A DNA stretch of 24,244 bases from an uncultured Oscillospiraceae bacterium (GCA_910588455.1 CAJUPG010000024.1:1-24244); one strand, 5' to 3'. Shown: positions 1 to 8,509, numbered from the stretch's first letter. The notes: generated by a model from the sequence alone, not told the origin. Program-made: numbers and translations.

Positions 1-1
1 C

Positions 2-256
2 GATGCCAAAGAAAAGCATGGTATGCGCTATACGCTTTATAGAGGTCTTGCCCAGGTCTCCAAATGGGTGAGGCTTAAGTTTGCTGCCATGAATCTCAAA
101 AAGCTGGCCAGATGGAAAGCAAAACGGCTATCTACTCACTCTTTCCTCCTGTTTGCTGCCCTTATGTATCTTTATGCTTTGCGGCCTGCCAGAACTTTTT
201 CCTGGCAGGCCGCTTTTCGACAAGCTGACCGCAGTGAAATCACTGCGGCGCAATAG
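2..256 (+). CDS. IS1182-type transposase, C-terminal fragment (cut by window start)
   Basis: The frame is open from the window edge and begins DAKEKHGMRYTLYRGLAQV, continuing to VKLKFAAMNLKKLA-like text (here VRLKFAAMNLKKLA). This is the usual end of IS1182-family DDE transposases, which cut and paste insertion sequences. Only about 84 residues are visible, so I cannot tell whether the element is intact. The last ~45 residues, after the KKLARWKAK stretch, are not conserved to my knowledge and are encoded across two perfect palindromes (181-213 and 229-248), so the true functional end may be earlier. No terminal inverted repeat of the element could be paired because the other end is outside the window. 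It runs convergently toward the tRNA cluster. The family call is from recall of the motif, not a search. Confidence 0.72.
   Translation, partial: DAKEKHGMRYTLYRGLAQVSKWVRLKFAAMNLKKLARWKAKRLSTHSFLLFAALMYLYALRPARTFSWQAAFRQADRSEITAAQ
181..213 (+). terminator. Terminator-like hairpin at the transposase 3' end
   Basis: Perfect 12-bp arms GCGGCCTGCCAG and CTGGCAGGCCGC flank a 9-base loop and are followed by TTTTCG. The shape is that of an intrinsic terminator on the plus strand, but it lies inside the open frame of the transposase fragment, so it would act before the stop codon at 254-256. Confidence 0.5.
229..248. repeat. Short perfect palindrome near the transposase stop
   Basis: CCGCAGTGA and TCACTGCGG are 9-bp perfect arms around AA. 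It sits 16 bases after the preceding hairpin. It may belong to the insertion-sequence end; its function is unknown. Confidence 0.4.
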
Positions 257-274
257 GTTTGATATATACAATAT

Positions 275-314
275 AAAAAGTTGACAGACCACCCCCTTGG
301 CAGCCTGTCAACTT
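275..314 (-). terminator. Intrinsic terminator of the tRNA cluster
   Basis: On the minus strand, just after tRNA-Lys, AAGTTGACAG pairs perfectly with CTGTCAACTT (305-314 with 278-287) and the strand continues with TTTTTATA. Loop of 17 bases. Position and U-run fit the end of the tRNA transcript. Confidence 0.75.
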
Positions 315-318
315 ATCA

Positions 319-394
319 TGGTGACCCAGCGGAGATTCGAACTCCGGACACCCTGCTTAAAAGGCAGGTGCTCTGCCGACTGAGCTACTGGGTC
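319..394 (-). tRNA. tRNA-Lys(UUU)
   Basis: The minus strand folds into a full cloverleaf: acceptor GACCCAG/CTGGGTC, anticodon stem CCTGC/GCAGG with loop CTTTTAA (anticodon TTT), and T loop TTCGAAT. CCA is encoded (319-321). It is the last tRNA of the cluster. Confidence 0.95.
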
Positions 395-424
395 ATATTC
401 TGATCTTGTCTGGGGAGAGAAAAA

Positions 425-499
425 TGGCAGGGATGGCTGGACTCGAACCAGCGACTGAGGGAGTCAAAGTCCCTTGCCTTACCACTTGGCTACACCCCT
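425..499 (-). tRNA. tRNA-Gln(UUG)
   Basis: Minus-strand cloverleaf with acceptor AGGGGTG pairing to CATCCCT (one G-U), anticodon stem AGGGA/TCCCT with loop CTTTGAC (anticodon TTG), T loop TTCGAGT, discriminator G and encoded CCA (425-427). Confidence 0.93.
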
Positions 500-507
500 G
501 TACCGAA

Positions 508-543
508 CGGAAAAACCGGGGCCGGAGCCGCAGGCTCCGGCCC
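508..543 (-). terminator. Terminator-like hairpin inside the tRNA cluster
   Basis: On the minus strand GGGCCGGAGCC (533-543) pairs perfectly with GGCTCCGGCCC (519-529) around a 3-base loop, and is followed by CGGTTTTTCCG. The 11-bp GC-rich stem with a near-by run of five T resembles an intrinsic terminator between tRNA-His and tRNA-Gln. No new promoter is visible between it and tRNA-Gln, so it would act as partial attenuator or as a processing signal. Confidence 0.5.
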
Positions 544-554
544 TACTGGTCATA

Positions 555-632
555 TGGGGTGGGTAAAGGGACTCGAACCCTCGACCCTCGGAACCACAAT
601 CCGATGCTCTAACCAACTGAGCTACACCCACC
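555..632 (-). tRNA. tRNA-His(GUG)
   Basis: Minus-strand cloverleaf with acceptor GTGGGTG/TACCCAC, anticodon stem TCGGA/TCCGA and loop TTGTGGT (anticodon GTG). The extra G at -1 (position 632) faces discriminator C (558), which is diagnostic of tRNA-His. CCA is encoded (555-557). Confidence 0.95.
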
Positions 633-653
633 ATATGGAGGAGATACGCGGCA

Positions 654-730
<77 letters not shown>

Positions 731-733
731 ATA

Positions 734-807
734 TGGAGCGGGTGATGGGAATCGAACCCACGCGACCAGCTTGGAAGGCTGGGATTCTACCATTGAACTA
801 CACCCGC
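734..807 (-). tRNA. tRNA-Gly(UCC)
   Basis: Minus-strand cloverleaf with acceptor GCGGGTG/CACCCGC, anticodon stem CCAGC/GCTGG and loop CTTCCAA (anticodon TCC), T loop TTCGATT and encoded CCA (734-736). It is the first tRNA of the transcript. Confidence 0.95.
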
Positions 808-809
808 AT

Positions 810-840
810 GGGAGCTGTAGCATATCTCACTTCAGCTCCC
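810..840 (-). repeat. Leader hairpin before tRNA-Gly
   Basis: Perfect 8-bp arms GGGAGCTG (810-817) and CAGCTCCC (833-840) lie between the predicted transcription start (about 836) and tRNA-Gly. The start falls inside the outer arm, so the hairpin may form only partly in the RNA; it could be a processing signal or chance. Confidence 0.35.
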
Positions 841-842
841 GT

Positions 843-882
843 ATCTTACCACATTATGCCCTCTTTGTCAATCCATTTTTTT
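843..882 (-). promoter_or_regulatory. tRNA cluster promoter with A-tract upstream element
   Basis: On the minus strand TTGACA (866-871), a 17-base spacer and TAAGAT (843-848) form a near-consensus sigma-A promoter 36 bases before tRNA-Gly. A run of seven A (876-882) just upstream of the -35 box resembles an UP element, as expected for stable RNA genes. Confidence 0.8.
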
Positions 883-919
883 CGCGCAAAAAAATAATGC
901 CGTAAAAATGCACTAAAAA

Positions 920-942
920 CGGATGAAATCTTCTTGCATCCG
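920..942. promoter_or_regulatory. Inverted repeat upstream of the ribbon-helix-helix gene
   Basis: CGGATG and CATCCG form 6-bp arms with an 11-base spacer, ending 32 bases before the start codon. As the next gene encodes a small DNA-binding protein, this could be its own operator, but a 6-bp repeat is weak evidence and no clear promoter was found here. Confidence 0.25.
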
Positions 943-974
943 ATATGCTAACAGGCGACAGGAGTGAAGCAACC

Positions 975-1160
975 ATGAACCAGCCCCAAGGAAAAATCCA
1001 TTTCAGCATCCGAATGGACGAAAAGCTGCATGACAAGTTCCGCTTTGTGGCCGCCTACGATGGCCGCTCCATGAGCGGGCAGATACTCTACCTGATCCAA
1101 AAGTGCGTCCGGGACTATGAAAAGGAGCACGGCCCCATTTCCAATGAGGACCTGCCATGA
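975..1160 (+). CDS. Arc-type ribbon-helix-helix DNA-binding protein
   Basis: A 61-residue protein whose core, KIHFSIRMDEKLHDKFRFVA followed by YDGRSMSGQIL, has the pattern of Arc/MetJ-type ribbon-helix-helix proteins: a short N-terminal beta strand with basic and polar contact residues (about residues 7-13), then two helices separated by the GRSMS turn. Such proteins bind DNA as dimers through the paired strands. The start at 975 is preferred over the in-frame ATG at 945 because AGGAG lies 10 bases upstream and the longer form adds residues unlike the family. Its stop overlaps the start of comF (ATGA at 1157-1160), so the two are translationally coupled. Target genes are unknown; autoregulation through the upstream repeat is only a guess. 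Confidence 0.8.
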   Translation: MNQPQGKIHFSIRMDEKLHDKFRFVAAYDGRSMSGQILYLIQKCVRDYEKEHGPISNEDLP

Positions 1161-1804
1161 GGGCCCTGGACCGTCTGTTGGATTGGCTCTACCCGCCTCT
1201 GTGCCCATTCTGCCAGCGGGTTTTGGACCAGGTCTCCGGAGAGAGGCTGCTGTGCAGCCGCTGCCGGGAGGAGCTGCCCTGGCTGCGGGACCACCAGCTG
1301 GAGCGCGTGCTGGAGGGCGGGATTTCCTGCCTGTCCGCCCTGCGCTACCAGGGAAACGCGGCCCAGTCTGTCCGGCGGTACAAATTTTCCGGCCGGCGGA
1401 TGTACGCCCCCTGCTACGGGGCCGTCCTCGCCCAAATCGCCCCGGCAGGAGACCTGATTACCTGGATGCCCCTGGGACCCAAGCGCCGCCGGGAGCGGGG
1501 CTATAATCAGGCCGAGCTGATGGCCCGGGAGGCCGCCGCACGGCTCCAGCTGCCCGCCCTCCCGCTGCTGGACAAGCCCCGGGACAATCCGGCCCAGTCC
1601 GGCCTGGAGGCGGAATCGGACCGCCGCGCCAACGTGTCCGGCGTCTGCCGGCCCCTGGCCGGGGCGGACTGCCAGGGCAAGCGGGTGCTTCTGGTGGATG
1701 ACGTGGTCACCACCGGCTCCACCCTGCTGGAGGGCTGCCGGGTTCTGCGGGAGATGGGGGCCAGGGAGGTCACCTGCCTCACTTTGGCAAGAGCCAGAGA
1801 ATAA
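1157..1804 (+). CDS. comF: ComF family phosphoribosyltransferase-like protein
   Basis: A 215-residue protein of the ComF/GntX family, linked to DNA uptake in naturally competent bacteria but widespread elsewhere; its exact reaction is not established. N-terminal cysteine pairs CPFC (16-19) and CSRC (33-36) form the zinc ribbon. The motif PLGPKRRRERGYNQAE (105-120) is the family signature, and LLVDDVVTTGST (178-189) is the PRPP-binding loop of type I phosphoribosyltransferases. Length matches the family. It starts within the stop of the preceding DNA-binding protein gene. No other competence genes are in view, so a role in DNA uptake here cannot be inferred from context. Confidence 0.9.
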   Translation: MRALDRLLDWLYPPLCPFCQRVLDQVSGERLLCSRCREELPWLRDHQLERVLEGGISCLSALRYQGNAAQSVRRYKFSGRRMYAPCYGAVLAQIAPAGDLITWMPLGPKRRRERGYNQAELMAREAAARLQLPALPLLDKPRDNPAQSGLEAESDRRANVSGVCRPLAGADCQGKRVLLVDDVVTTGSTLLEGCRVLREMGAREVTCLTLARARE

Positions 1805-1840
1805 TCGGAAAAAGAAGCCGGAAAATTGGCAAAAACACGG

Positions 1841-1869
1841 TTGAAATGTACCCGCAGCCGGGCTATAAT
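1841..1869 (+). promoter_or_regulatory. mreB promoter
   Basis: TTGAAA (1841-1846), a 17-base spacer and a perfect TATAAT (1864-1869) lie 92 bases upstream of mreB, giving a leader of about 85 bases. Confidence 0.8.
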
Positions 1870-1902
1870 AAAGGGAAGGCTCTGAATATTCTTCCGGCTG
1901 CG
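1853..1902. repeat. Inverted repeat bracketing the mreB -10 box, with leader hairpin
   Basis: CGCAGCCGG (1853-1861, in the promoter spacer) is the exact reverse complement of CCGGCTGCG (1894-1902, in the leader). The right arm also belongs to a separate short stem, TCCGGC/GCCGGA (1893-1908) around TGCG, which can form in the RNA. Possible operator pair or chance in GC-rich DNA. Confidence 0.4.
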
Positions 1903-1960
1903 GCCGGACGACGGACATAAACAGATTATTTTGTAAAAATTGAGAAAGTGTGGATGATCT

Positions 1961-2986
1961 ATGTTTAGTAAAGATATTGGCATCGACCTGGGCACCGCCT
2001 CCGTTCTGGTATTCATCAAGGGTAAGGGCGTGGTCTTGCGGGAGCCCTCCGTGGTGGCTATGGACAAAAACACCGGAAAGCTGCTCAAGGTGGGCGCGGA
2101 GGCCCAGGCTATGCTGGGCCGCACCCCCGGCAACATCGCCGCCATGCGCCCTCTGCGGGAAGGAGTTATCTCCGACTACGATATGACCGAGCGTATGCTG
2201 AAAGAATTTATCCGGAAAGTGACCACCTTCCGGCTGTTCAAGCCCCGGGTAATCATTTGTATCCCCTCCGGCATCACCGAAGTGGAGGAGCGCGCCGTAA
2301 TTGACGCAGGCATCCAGGCGGGAGCCAGGCGGGTGTATCTGATTGAGGAGCCCGTGGCCGCTGCCATCGGCGCTGGCATCGACATTGCCAAGCCCGACGG
2401 CCATATGGTGGTGGATATCGGCGGCGGTACGTCGGACATCGCCGTAATCTCCCTGGGCGGCGTGGTGGAGTCCGCCTCCATCAAAGTAGCCGGCGATAAA
2501 TTTGACGAAGCGGTAATCAAATATATCCGCCGCAAGCACAACGTTCTCATTGGCGACCGGACCGCTGAAGAACTGAAAATGACCATCGGCTGCGTGTTTC
2601 CCCGGCCGGAGGAGGTCACCATGGAAATCAAGGGCCGCTGCCTGATGACCGGCCTGCCCCGCGTATTCTCCGTCTCCTCCAGCGAGATGATCGAAGCCTT
2701 TGAAGAGCCCTCCACCCGGATTCTGGAGGCCATCCACAGCGTTCTGGAGCGCACCCCCCCGGAGCTGGTGGCGGACATCTCCACCAACGGCATTCTGATG
2801 ACCGGCGGCGGCTCCCTGGTGTGGGGCTTCGACAAGCTGGTGGAATCCCACACGGGCATTGAGACCCATGTAGCCGACGACGCCATCTCCTGCGTGGTCT
2901 ACGGCACCGGCAAAAGCCTGGAGGATTTGGACCAGATGCAGGATGGCACCATGAACCTGTCCCGCCGCAAGCAGATGAGCTATTAA
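1961..2986 (+). CDS. mreB: MreB/Mbl family rod-shape actin homologue
   Basis: A 341-residue actin-fold ATPase that polymerises at the inner membrane and guides lateral cell-wall synthesis. Visible motifs are the phosphate-1 loop DIGIDLGTASV (5-15), the phosphate-2 loop VVDIGGGTSDIAVISLGG (150-167) and the adenosine motif GILMTGGGSL near the C-terminus. Length fits MreB, Mbl or MreBH and these cannot be told apart without alignment. There is no mreC or mreD beside it; instead it heads a likely operon with an ArsC/Spx-like gene and coaBC. The ribosome site is weak (GAGAAAG/GTGTGG region before ATG), but the start residues MFSKDIGIDLG match the family start well. Confidence 0.93.
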   Translation: MFSKDIGIDLGTASVLVFIKGKGVVLREPSVVAMDKNTGKLLKVGAEAQAMLGRTPGNIAAMRPLREGVISDYDMTERMLKEFIRKVTTFRLFKPRVIICIPSGITEVEERAVIDAGIQAGARRVYLIEEPVAAAIGAGIDIAKPDGHMVVDIGGGTSDIAVISLGGVVESASIKVAGDKFDEAVIKYIRRKHNVLIGDRTAEELKMTIGCVFPRPEEVTMEIKGRCLMTGLPRVFSVSSSEMIEAFEEPSTRILEAIHSVLERTPPELVADISTNGILMTGGGSLVWGFDKLVESHTGIETHVADDAISCVVYGTGKSLEDLDQMQDGTMNLSRRKQMSY

Positions 2987-2999
2987 GAGGGACTCTGCC

Positions 3000-3350
3000 A
3001 TGCTGTACGTCTGCTACCCGAAATGCACCACCTGCCAGAAGGCCCGCAAGTGGCTGGACGGCAAGAAGATTTCTTACGCCCTCCGGGACATCAAGGAGGA
3101 CAACCCCACCCTGGAGGAGCTGCGAGACTGGCATCAGAAGAGCGGCCTGCCCCTGAAGAAGTTCTTCAACACCTCCGGCATGGAGTACCGCGCCCTGGGT
3201 CTGAAGGACAAGCTGTCCTCCCTGTCCGAAGAGGAACAGCTCGCCCTGCTGGCCTCCAGCGGAATGCTGGTCAAGCGTCCCCTGCTGATTGGGGAGGATT
3301 TTGTGCTGGCGGGATTTAAAGAGTCCCAGTGGGAGGAGGTCCTATGCTGA
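3000..3350 (+). CDS. ArsC/Spx family thioredoxin-fold protein
   Basis: A 116-residue protein with the ArsC/Spx/MgsR fold. It has the redox pair CTTC (residues 9-12) near the N-terminus and the conserved KRPLLI segment (92-97), whose arginine follows the cis-proline position of the family. Members either reduce arsenate with glutathione or thioredoxin, or, like Spx, bind RNA polymerase; many Clostridia carry this generic 'arsenate reductase family' form of unknown substrate. No other ars gene is nearby, so an arsenic role is not supported by context. It starts 14 bases after mreB (GAGGG ribosome site) and overlaps coaBC by 7 bases, suggesting one transcript. Confidence 0.87.
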   Translation: MLYVCYPKCTTCQKARKWLDGKKISYALRDIKEDNPTLEELRDWHQKSGLPLKKFFNTSGMEYRALGLKDKLSSLSEEEQLALLASSGMLVKRPLLIGEDFVLAGFKESQWEEVLC

Positions 3351-4537
3351 AAGGCAAGACTGTCCTGCTGGGGGTCACCGGCGGCATCGCCGCCTATAAG
3401 GCCGCAGCCCTGGCCTCTGCCCTGGTGAAGCTGGGGGCGGCGGTGGAAGTGGTTATGACCGCCCATGCCACCCAATTTATCACCCCTCTGACCTTTGAGC
3501 AGCTTACCGGCCGCCGGGTGATGGTGGATACCTTCGACCGGAACTTTCAGCATCAGGTGGAGCACATCGCCCTGGCGGACCGGACGGATCTGGTGCTGAT
3601 TGCCCCGGCCACGGCAAACATCTGCGCCAAGCTGGCCCACGGGCTGGCGGACGATATGCTCACCACCACCGTGCTGGCCTGCGCCTGCCCCAAGCTGATT
3701 GCCCCGGCTATGAATACCCGGATGTGGGACAACCCCGTCACCCAGGAAAATCTGAACACCCTGGAGCGCTTCGGCTGGGAGGTGGTCCCCCCTGCCAGCG
3801 GCCGTCTGGCCTGCGGAGCCGTGGGGGCAGGCAAGCTGCCGGAGCCGGAGGTATTGAAGGACTATGTTCTGCGCCGGCTGGCGTTTGAACCGGATCTGAA
3901 GGGCCTTCGGGTGCTGGTGACCGCCGGTCCCACCCAGGAGGCCCTGGACCCGGTGCGCTTTTTGACAAACCATTCCTCCGGCAAAATGGGCTATGCCCTG
4001 GCGAAAATGGCCATGCTCCGGGGGGCTCAGGTGACCCTGATTTCCGGCCCCTCCCCTTTGGAGCCTCCTCCCTTCGTGGAGGTGGTGGACGTTGTCTCCG
4101 CCCAGGATATGTTTGAGGCGGTGGCCCGGCGCTGCGGACAGGCGGATTTGATCTTTAAGGCCGCCGCTGTGGCGGACTATACCCCCGCCGGATACAGCGA
4201 CGACAAGATGAAGAAAAAGGACGCCGACCTGTCCATTCCCCTGAAGCGGACCCAGGATATTTTGCAGTATCTGGGCCAAAACCGCTCCAGGCACCAGGTG
4301 ATCTGCGGCTTCTCCATGGAGACCCGGGACATGGTGGAAAACAGCCGGGCCAAGCTGGAGAAAAAGAAGGTAGATATGATCTGCGCCAACAACCTGAAGG
4401 TGGAGGGCGCGGGCTTCGGCACGGACACCAACGTTATGACCCTGATTACCGCCCGCAGCACCGTGGAGCTGCCTCTGCTTTCCAAGGAGGAGACTGCCCT
4501 GCGGATTCTGGATCTGGCGCTTACCCTGCGAACCTAA
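3344..4537 (+). CDS. coaBC: Bifunctional phosphopantothenoylcysteine decarboxylase / phosphopantothenate-cysteine ligase
   Basis: A 397-residue enzyme for two consecutive steps of coenzyme A synthesis in the cytoplasm. The CoaC half (about 1-180) is an FMN-dependent decarboxylase with the catalytic histidine in QVEHIALA (His74), the PAMNTRMW motif (121-128) and the lid cysteine in GRLACGAVG (Cys157). The CoaB half (about 186-397) begins with VLVTAGPTQEALDPVRF and NHSSGKMGYALA, and carries AAVADYTP and the lysine-rich KMKKKD loop (288-293) that binds nucleotide and substrate. Start at 3344 is chosen because AGGAGG precedes it by a few bases and MLKGKTVLLGVTGGIA matches the family start. It overlaps the preceding gene and ends directly at a strong terminator. 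Confidence 0.96.
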   Translation: MLKGKTVLLGVTGGIAAYKAAALASALVKLGAAVEVVMTAHATQFITPLTFEQLTGRRVMVDTFDRNFQHQVEHIALADRTDLVLIAPATANICAKLAHGLADDMLTTTVLACACPKLIAPAMNTRMWDNPVTQENLNTLERFGWEVVPPASGRLACGAVGAGKLPEPEVLKDYVLRRLAFEPDLKGLRVLVTAGPTQEALDPVRFLTNHSSGKMGYALAKMAMLRGAQVTLISGPSPLEPPPFVEVVDVVSAQDMFEAVARRCGQADLIFKAAAVADYTPAGYSDDKMKKKDADLSIPLKRTQDILQYLGQNRSRHQVICGFSMETRDMVENSRAKLEKKKVDMICANNLKVEGAGFGTDTNVMTLITARSTVELPLLSKEETALRILDLALTLRT

Positions 4538-4573
4538 AAATTCCCGCCGGTTTTTCCGGCGGGAATTTTTTTA
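4536..4573. terminator. Bidirectional intrinsic terminator between coaBC and the RNA methyltransferase gene
   Basis: A perfect 15-bp inverted repeat (4536-4550 with 4556-4570, core TTCCCGCCGG/CCGGCGGGAA) around TTTTT, with A-runs and T-runs on both sides. The two convergent genes end at its edges, their stop codons touching the stem. Confidence 0.93.
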
Positions 4574-5380
4574 GACCAGAGCGGCCAGCTGATAAAAGGC
4601 CACCGCGCTGGCCGCGGCTACGTTCAGGGAGTCTACCCCGTGGGACATGGGAATGCGCACGGTATAGTCGCACCCGGCGATGCTCCCGGAGGCCAGGCCG
4701 TCCCCTTCCGTGCCCATCACAATGGCCAGCTTGGGCTGGGCCTGAAGGCGGGGGTCCGCAATGTGCAGGGAATCTTCCCGGAGGGCCATAGCGGCGGTTT
4801 TAAAGCCCATCCCATGGAGCACCTCCGGCCAGTGTTCGGGCAAGTAGGTCCAGGGCACCTGAAACACCGTCCCCATGCTCACCCGCACGGCCCGCCGGTA
4901 GAGGGGATCGCTGCCGGCGCTGGTCAGCAGCACCCCGTCGATATTCAGTGCGGCGGCGGAACGGAAAATAGCCCCGATGTTGGTGGGGTTCATCACATTT
5001 TCCAGCACCGCCACCCGCCGCGCCCCGGCGCACACAGCCTCCAGACCGGGCAGCGGGGGCCGGTACATGGCGCACAGCATCCCCCGGGTCAGGTGGAAGC
5101 CGGTCAGCTGGGTGAGCACCTCCAGCTCCGCCGTGTAGACGGGAACCTGCGGACAGCGCTCCACCACCGCCCGGCCCCTGCCCTCCAGATGCCGGGGCTC
5201 CATCAAAAAGGAGATGGGCCTGCACCCCGCGTCCAGCGCCCGGTCAATGACCAGAGGGCTCTCCGCCACAAACATGGCGTGGGCCGGGTCCGCCCGGTTG
5301 ACCAGTTGATTTTCCGTCAGCCGGGCGTAGACGTCCAGCTCCGGCGCGGCAAAATCGTGGATTGTAATCTGATTTATCAT
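4571..5380 (-). CDS. TrmH/SpoU family RNA 2'-O-methyltransferase
   Basis: A 269-residue SPOUT-class enzyme that transfers a methyl group from S-adenosylmethionine to a ribose 2'-OH in rRNA or tRNA. The three knot motifs are present: NPTNIGAIFRSAAAL (131-145), IVMGTEGDGL (220-229) and IPMSHGVDSLNVAAASAVAF (243-262). The N-terminal ~110 residues correspond to the substrate-binding SpoU_sub_bind domain. The closest named types are TsnR/RlmB-like, but the target nucleotide cannot be read from the sequence. The start overlaps the stop of mntP (ATGA at 5377-5380), so it is translationally coupled to it; the stop abuts the bidirectional terminator. Confidence 0.9.
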   Translation of the reverse strand: MINQITIHDFAAPELDVYARLTENQLVNRADPAHAMFVAESPLVIDRALDAGCRPISFLMEPRHLEGRGRAVVERCPQVPVYTAELEVLTQLTGFHLTRGMLCAMYRPPLPGLEAVCAGARRVAVLENVMNPTNIGAIFRSAAALNIDGVLLTSAGSDPLYRRAVRVSMGTVFQVPWTYLPEHWPEVLHGMGFKTAAMALREDSLHIADPRLQAQPKLAIVMGTEGDGLASGSIAGCDYTVRIPMSHGVDSLNVAAASAVAFYQLAALV

Positions 5381-5940
5381 AGCGTCAGCAGCCCCAGATG
5401 TTCAATGAGTATTTTTGCGCCCATCAGGATCAGAATCAGCCCTCCGGCCTGCTGGGCTCTCTCCCGCCAGCGGGCCCCGAAGGCGCTGCCAATCCACACG
5501 CCAACGGCGGACAGCACAAAGGTCGTCACCCCGATGAAGCCTACCGCCGGTACGATATCCACCTGAAGGAAGGCGAAGGTAACCCCCACGGCCAGGGCGT
5601 CGATACTGGTGGCCACTGCCAGAGGCAGCATAGCCCGGGGGCCCATGGCCTCATCCAGGCTCTCCCCCTCCTGGCGGGCCTCCCGGAGCATATTCGCGCC
5701 AATGAGCACCAGCAGAACGAAGGCGATCCAGTGGTCCACCCGGACAATCACCTGCTGAAAGCGCACCCCCAGCAGCCACCCCAGCAGGGGCATCAGCGCC
5801 TGGAAGCCGCCGAAGTAGAGCCCCGCCAGCAGGCTGCGGCCGGGCCGGTAGCTGCGCAGGGACAGACCCTTGCACACAGAGACGGCGAACGCATCCATAG
5901 ACAGGCCCACGGCAATGGCAAACAGCTCCAAAAGATGCAT
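5377..5940 (-). CDS. mntP: Manganese efflux pump MntP
   Basis: A 187-residue inner-membrane protein of the MntP (DUF204) family, which exports Mn2+ and prevents manganese toxicity. It shows six hydrophobic segments in two repeats; each repeat begins with the signature, GLSMDAFAVSVCKGL (12-26, Asp16) and TSIDALAVGVTFAFL (111-125, Asp114), whose aspartates are required for transport in studied members. The start ATG at 5940 follows GGGGGGA at good distance. It is first in a two-gene unit with the RNA methyltransferase gene and has its own consensus promoter and structured leader, but the leader does not look like the yybP-ykoY manganese riboswitch. Confidence 0.94.
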   Translation of the reverse strand: MHLLELFAIAVGLSMDAFAVSVCKGLSLRSYRPGRSLLAGLYFGGFQALMPLLGWLLGVRFQQVIVRVDHWIAFVLLVLIGANMLREARQEGESLDEAMGPRAMLPLAVATSIDALAVGVTFAFLQVDIVPAVGFIGVTTFVLSAVGVWIGSAFGARWRERAQQAGGLILILMGAKILIEHLGLLTL

Positions 5941-5946
5941 AAAAAT

Positions 5947-5991
5947 CCCCCCAGATAAGAAAAGGCCTATCTGGGCGTACAGATAAGCCTT
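5947..5991 (-). promoter_or_regulatory. mntP leader with competing hairpins (possible attenuator)
   Basis: In the minus-strand RNA, AAGGCTTATCTG (5980-5991) pairs over 12 positions, including one G-U, with CAGATAGGCCTT (5962-5973), followed by TTCTT. A second TATCTG copy (5952-5957), fused to the GGGGGG ribosome site, can pair with the same CAGATA instead. The RNA starts about 6 bases before the first stem, so the two folds could switch termination or ribosome access. Confidence 0.5.
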
Positions 5992-6003
5992 GCGGTTGGC
6001 CCG

Positions 6004-6032
6004 ATTATAGCATGAACAGTCTCCACTGTCAA
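6004..6032 (-). promoter_or_regulatory. mntP promoter (full consensus)
   Basis: TTGACA (6027-6032), 17-base spacer and TATAAT (6004-6009) on the minus strand: every position matches the sigma-A consensus. The predicted start is near 5997, giving a leader of about 57 bases. Confidence 0.9.
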
Positions 6033-6055
6033 TCTTTACGCCAGCGGGGGAACTT

Positions 6056-6448
6056 TTATTCCCCCTGGGCGCTTAAAATCTGCTCCAGCGTCTCCACCAT
6101 CTCCAGCACCAGGCCGTCGCAGTGTTCCTTCCGGGCGATCCCCCGGTCCTTGCTCCTGCTCAAAAGCTCCGCGCACTGGGTCGCTTCATGCTTTTCCCGG
6201 AACTGCCGCAGCAGCTCCCCAGCGGCTTTCTCGTCATAGCCCAGCAGGCCCAGCACCATCAGCCCCCCGGACAGCACTCCGCAGGTGGCGCCGTGGCGCA
6301 TCCCCGCGCCAAAGTGACTGGCCACCTGAAAGGCCTGCTCCTCCGTCAATCCAATCCTGTCCTCAAAGGCCAGCAGCACCGACTGGGCGCAGTTGTAGTG
6401 GGTCTGGGTATCGCCCCGGAGGGCCTTGGCTTTTTCTAAATGCGTCAT
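6056..6448 (-). CDS. C_GCAxxG_C_C family protein
   Basis: A 130-residue protein of the C_GCAxxG_C_C family, defined by its spaced cysteines: Cys20 in YNCAQSV, Cys56 in GATCGVLSGG, Cys92 in TQCAEL and Cys110 in EHCDG. The family is common in anaerobes and thought to be redox-active or metal-binding, but no function is established. The start has a strong AGGAGG site 9 bases upstream. It follows recG by 13 bases and so is likely last in the trkA-trkH-recG transcript. It ends 24 bases before the mntP -35 box. Nothing here shows what its partner is. Confidence 0.88.
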   Translation of the reverse strand: MTHLEKAKALRGDTQTHYNCAQSVLLAFEDRIGLTEEQAFQVASHFGAGMRHGATCGVLSGGLMVLGLLGYDEKAAGELLRQFREKHEATQCAELLSRSKDRGIARKEHCDGLVLEMVETLEQILSAQGE

Positions 6449-6461
6449 AATTTGGTTCCTC

Positions 6462-8509
<2,048 letters not shown>

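Noticed and set aside
1115..3001. A long open frame on the minus strand (628 codons) opposite comF and mreB
   Set aside because: It is rich in Gly, His, Gln and Ala as is typical of antisense reading of GC-rich genes; the plus strand holds clear comF and mreB motifs.
3000..3350. Arsenic resistance operon
   Set aside because: Only an ArsC/Spx-fold gene is present; no arsB, arsR or acr3 nearby.
5941..6060. yybP-ykoY manganese riboswitch upstream of mntP
   Set aside because: The leader is only about 57 bases and lacks the conserved internal-loop sequences I know for that class.
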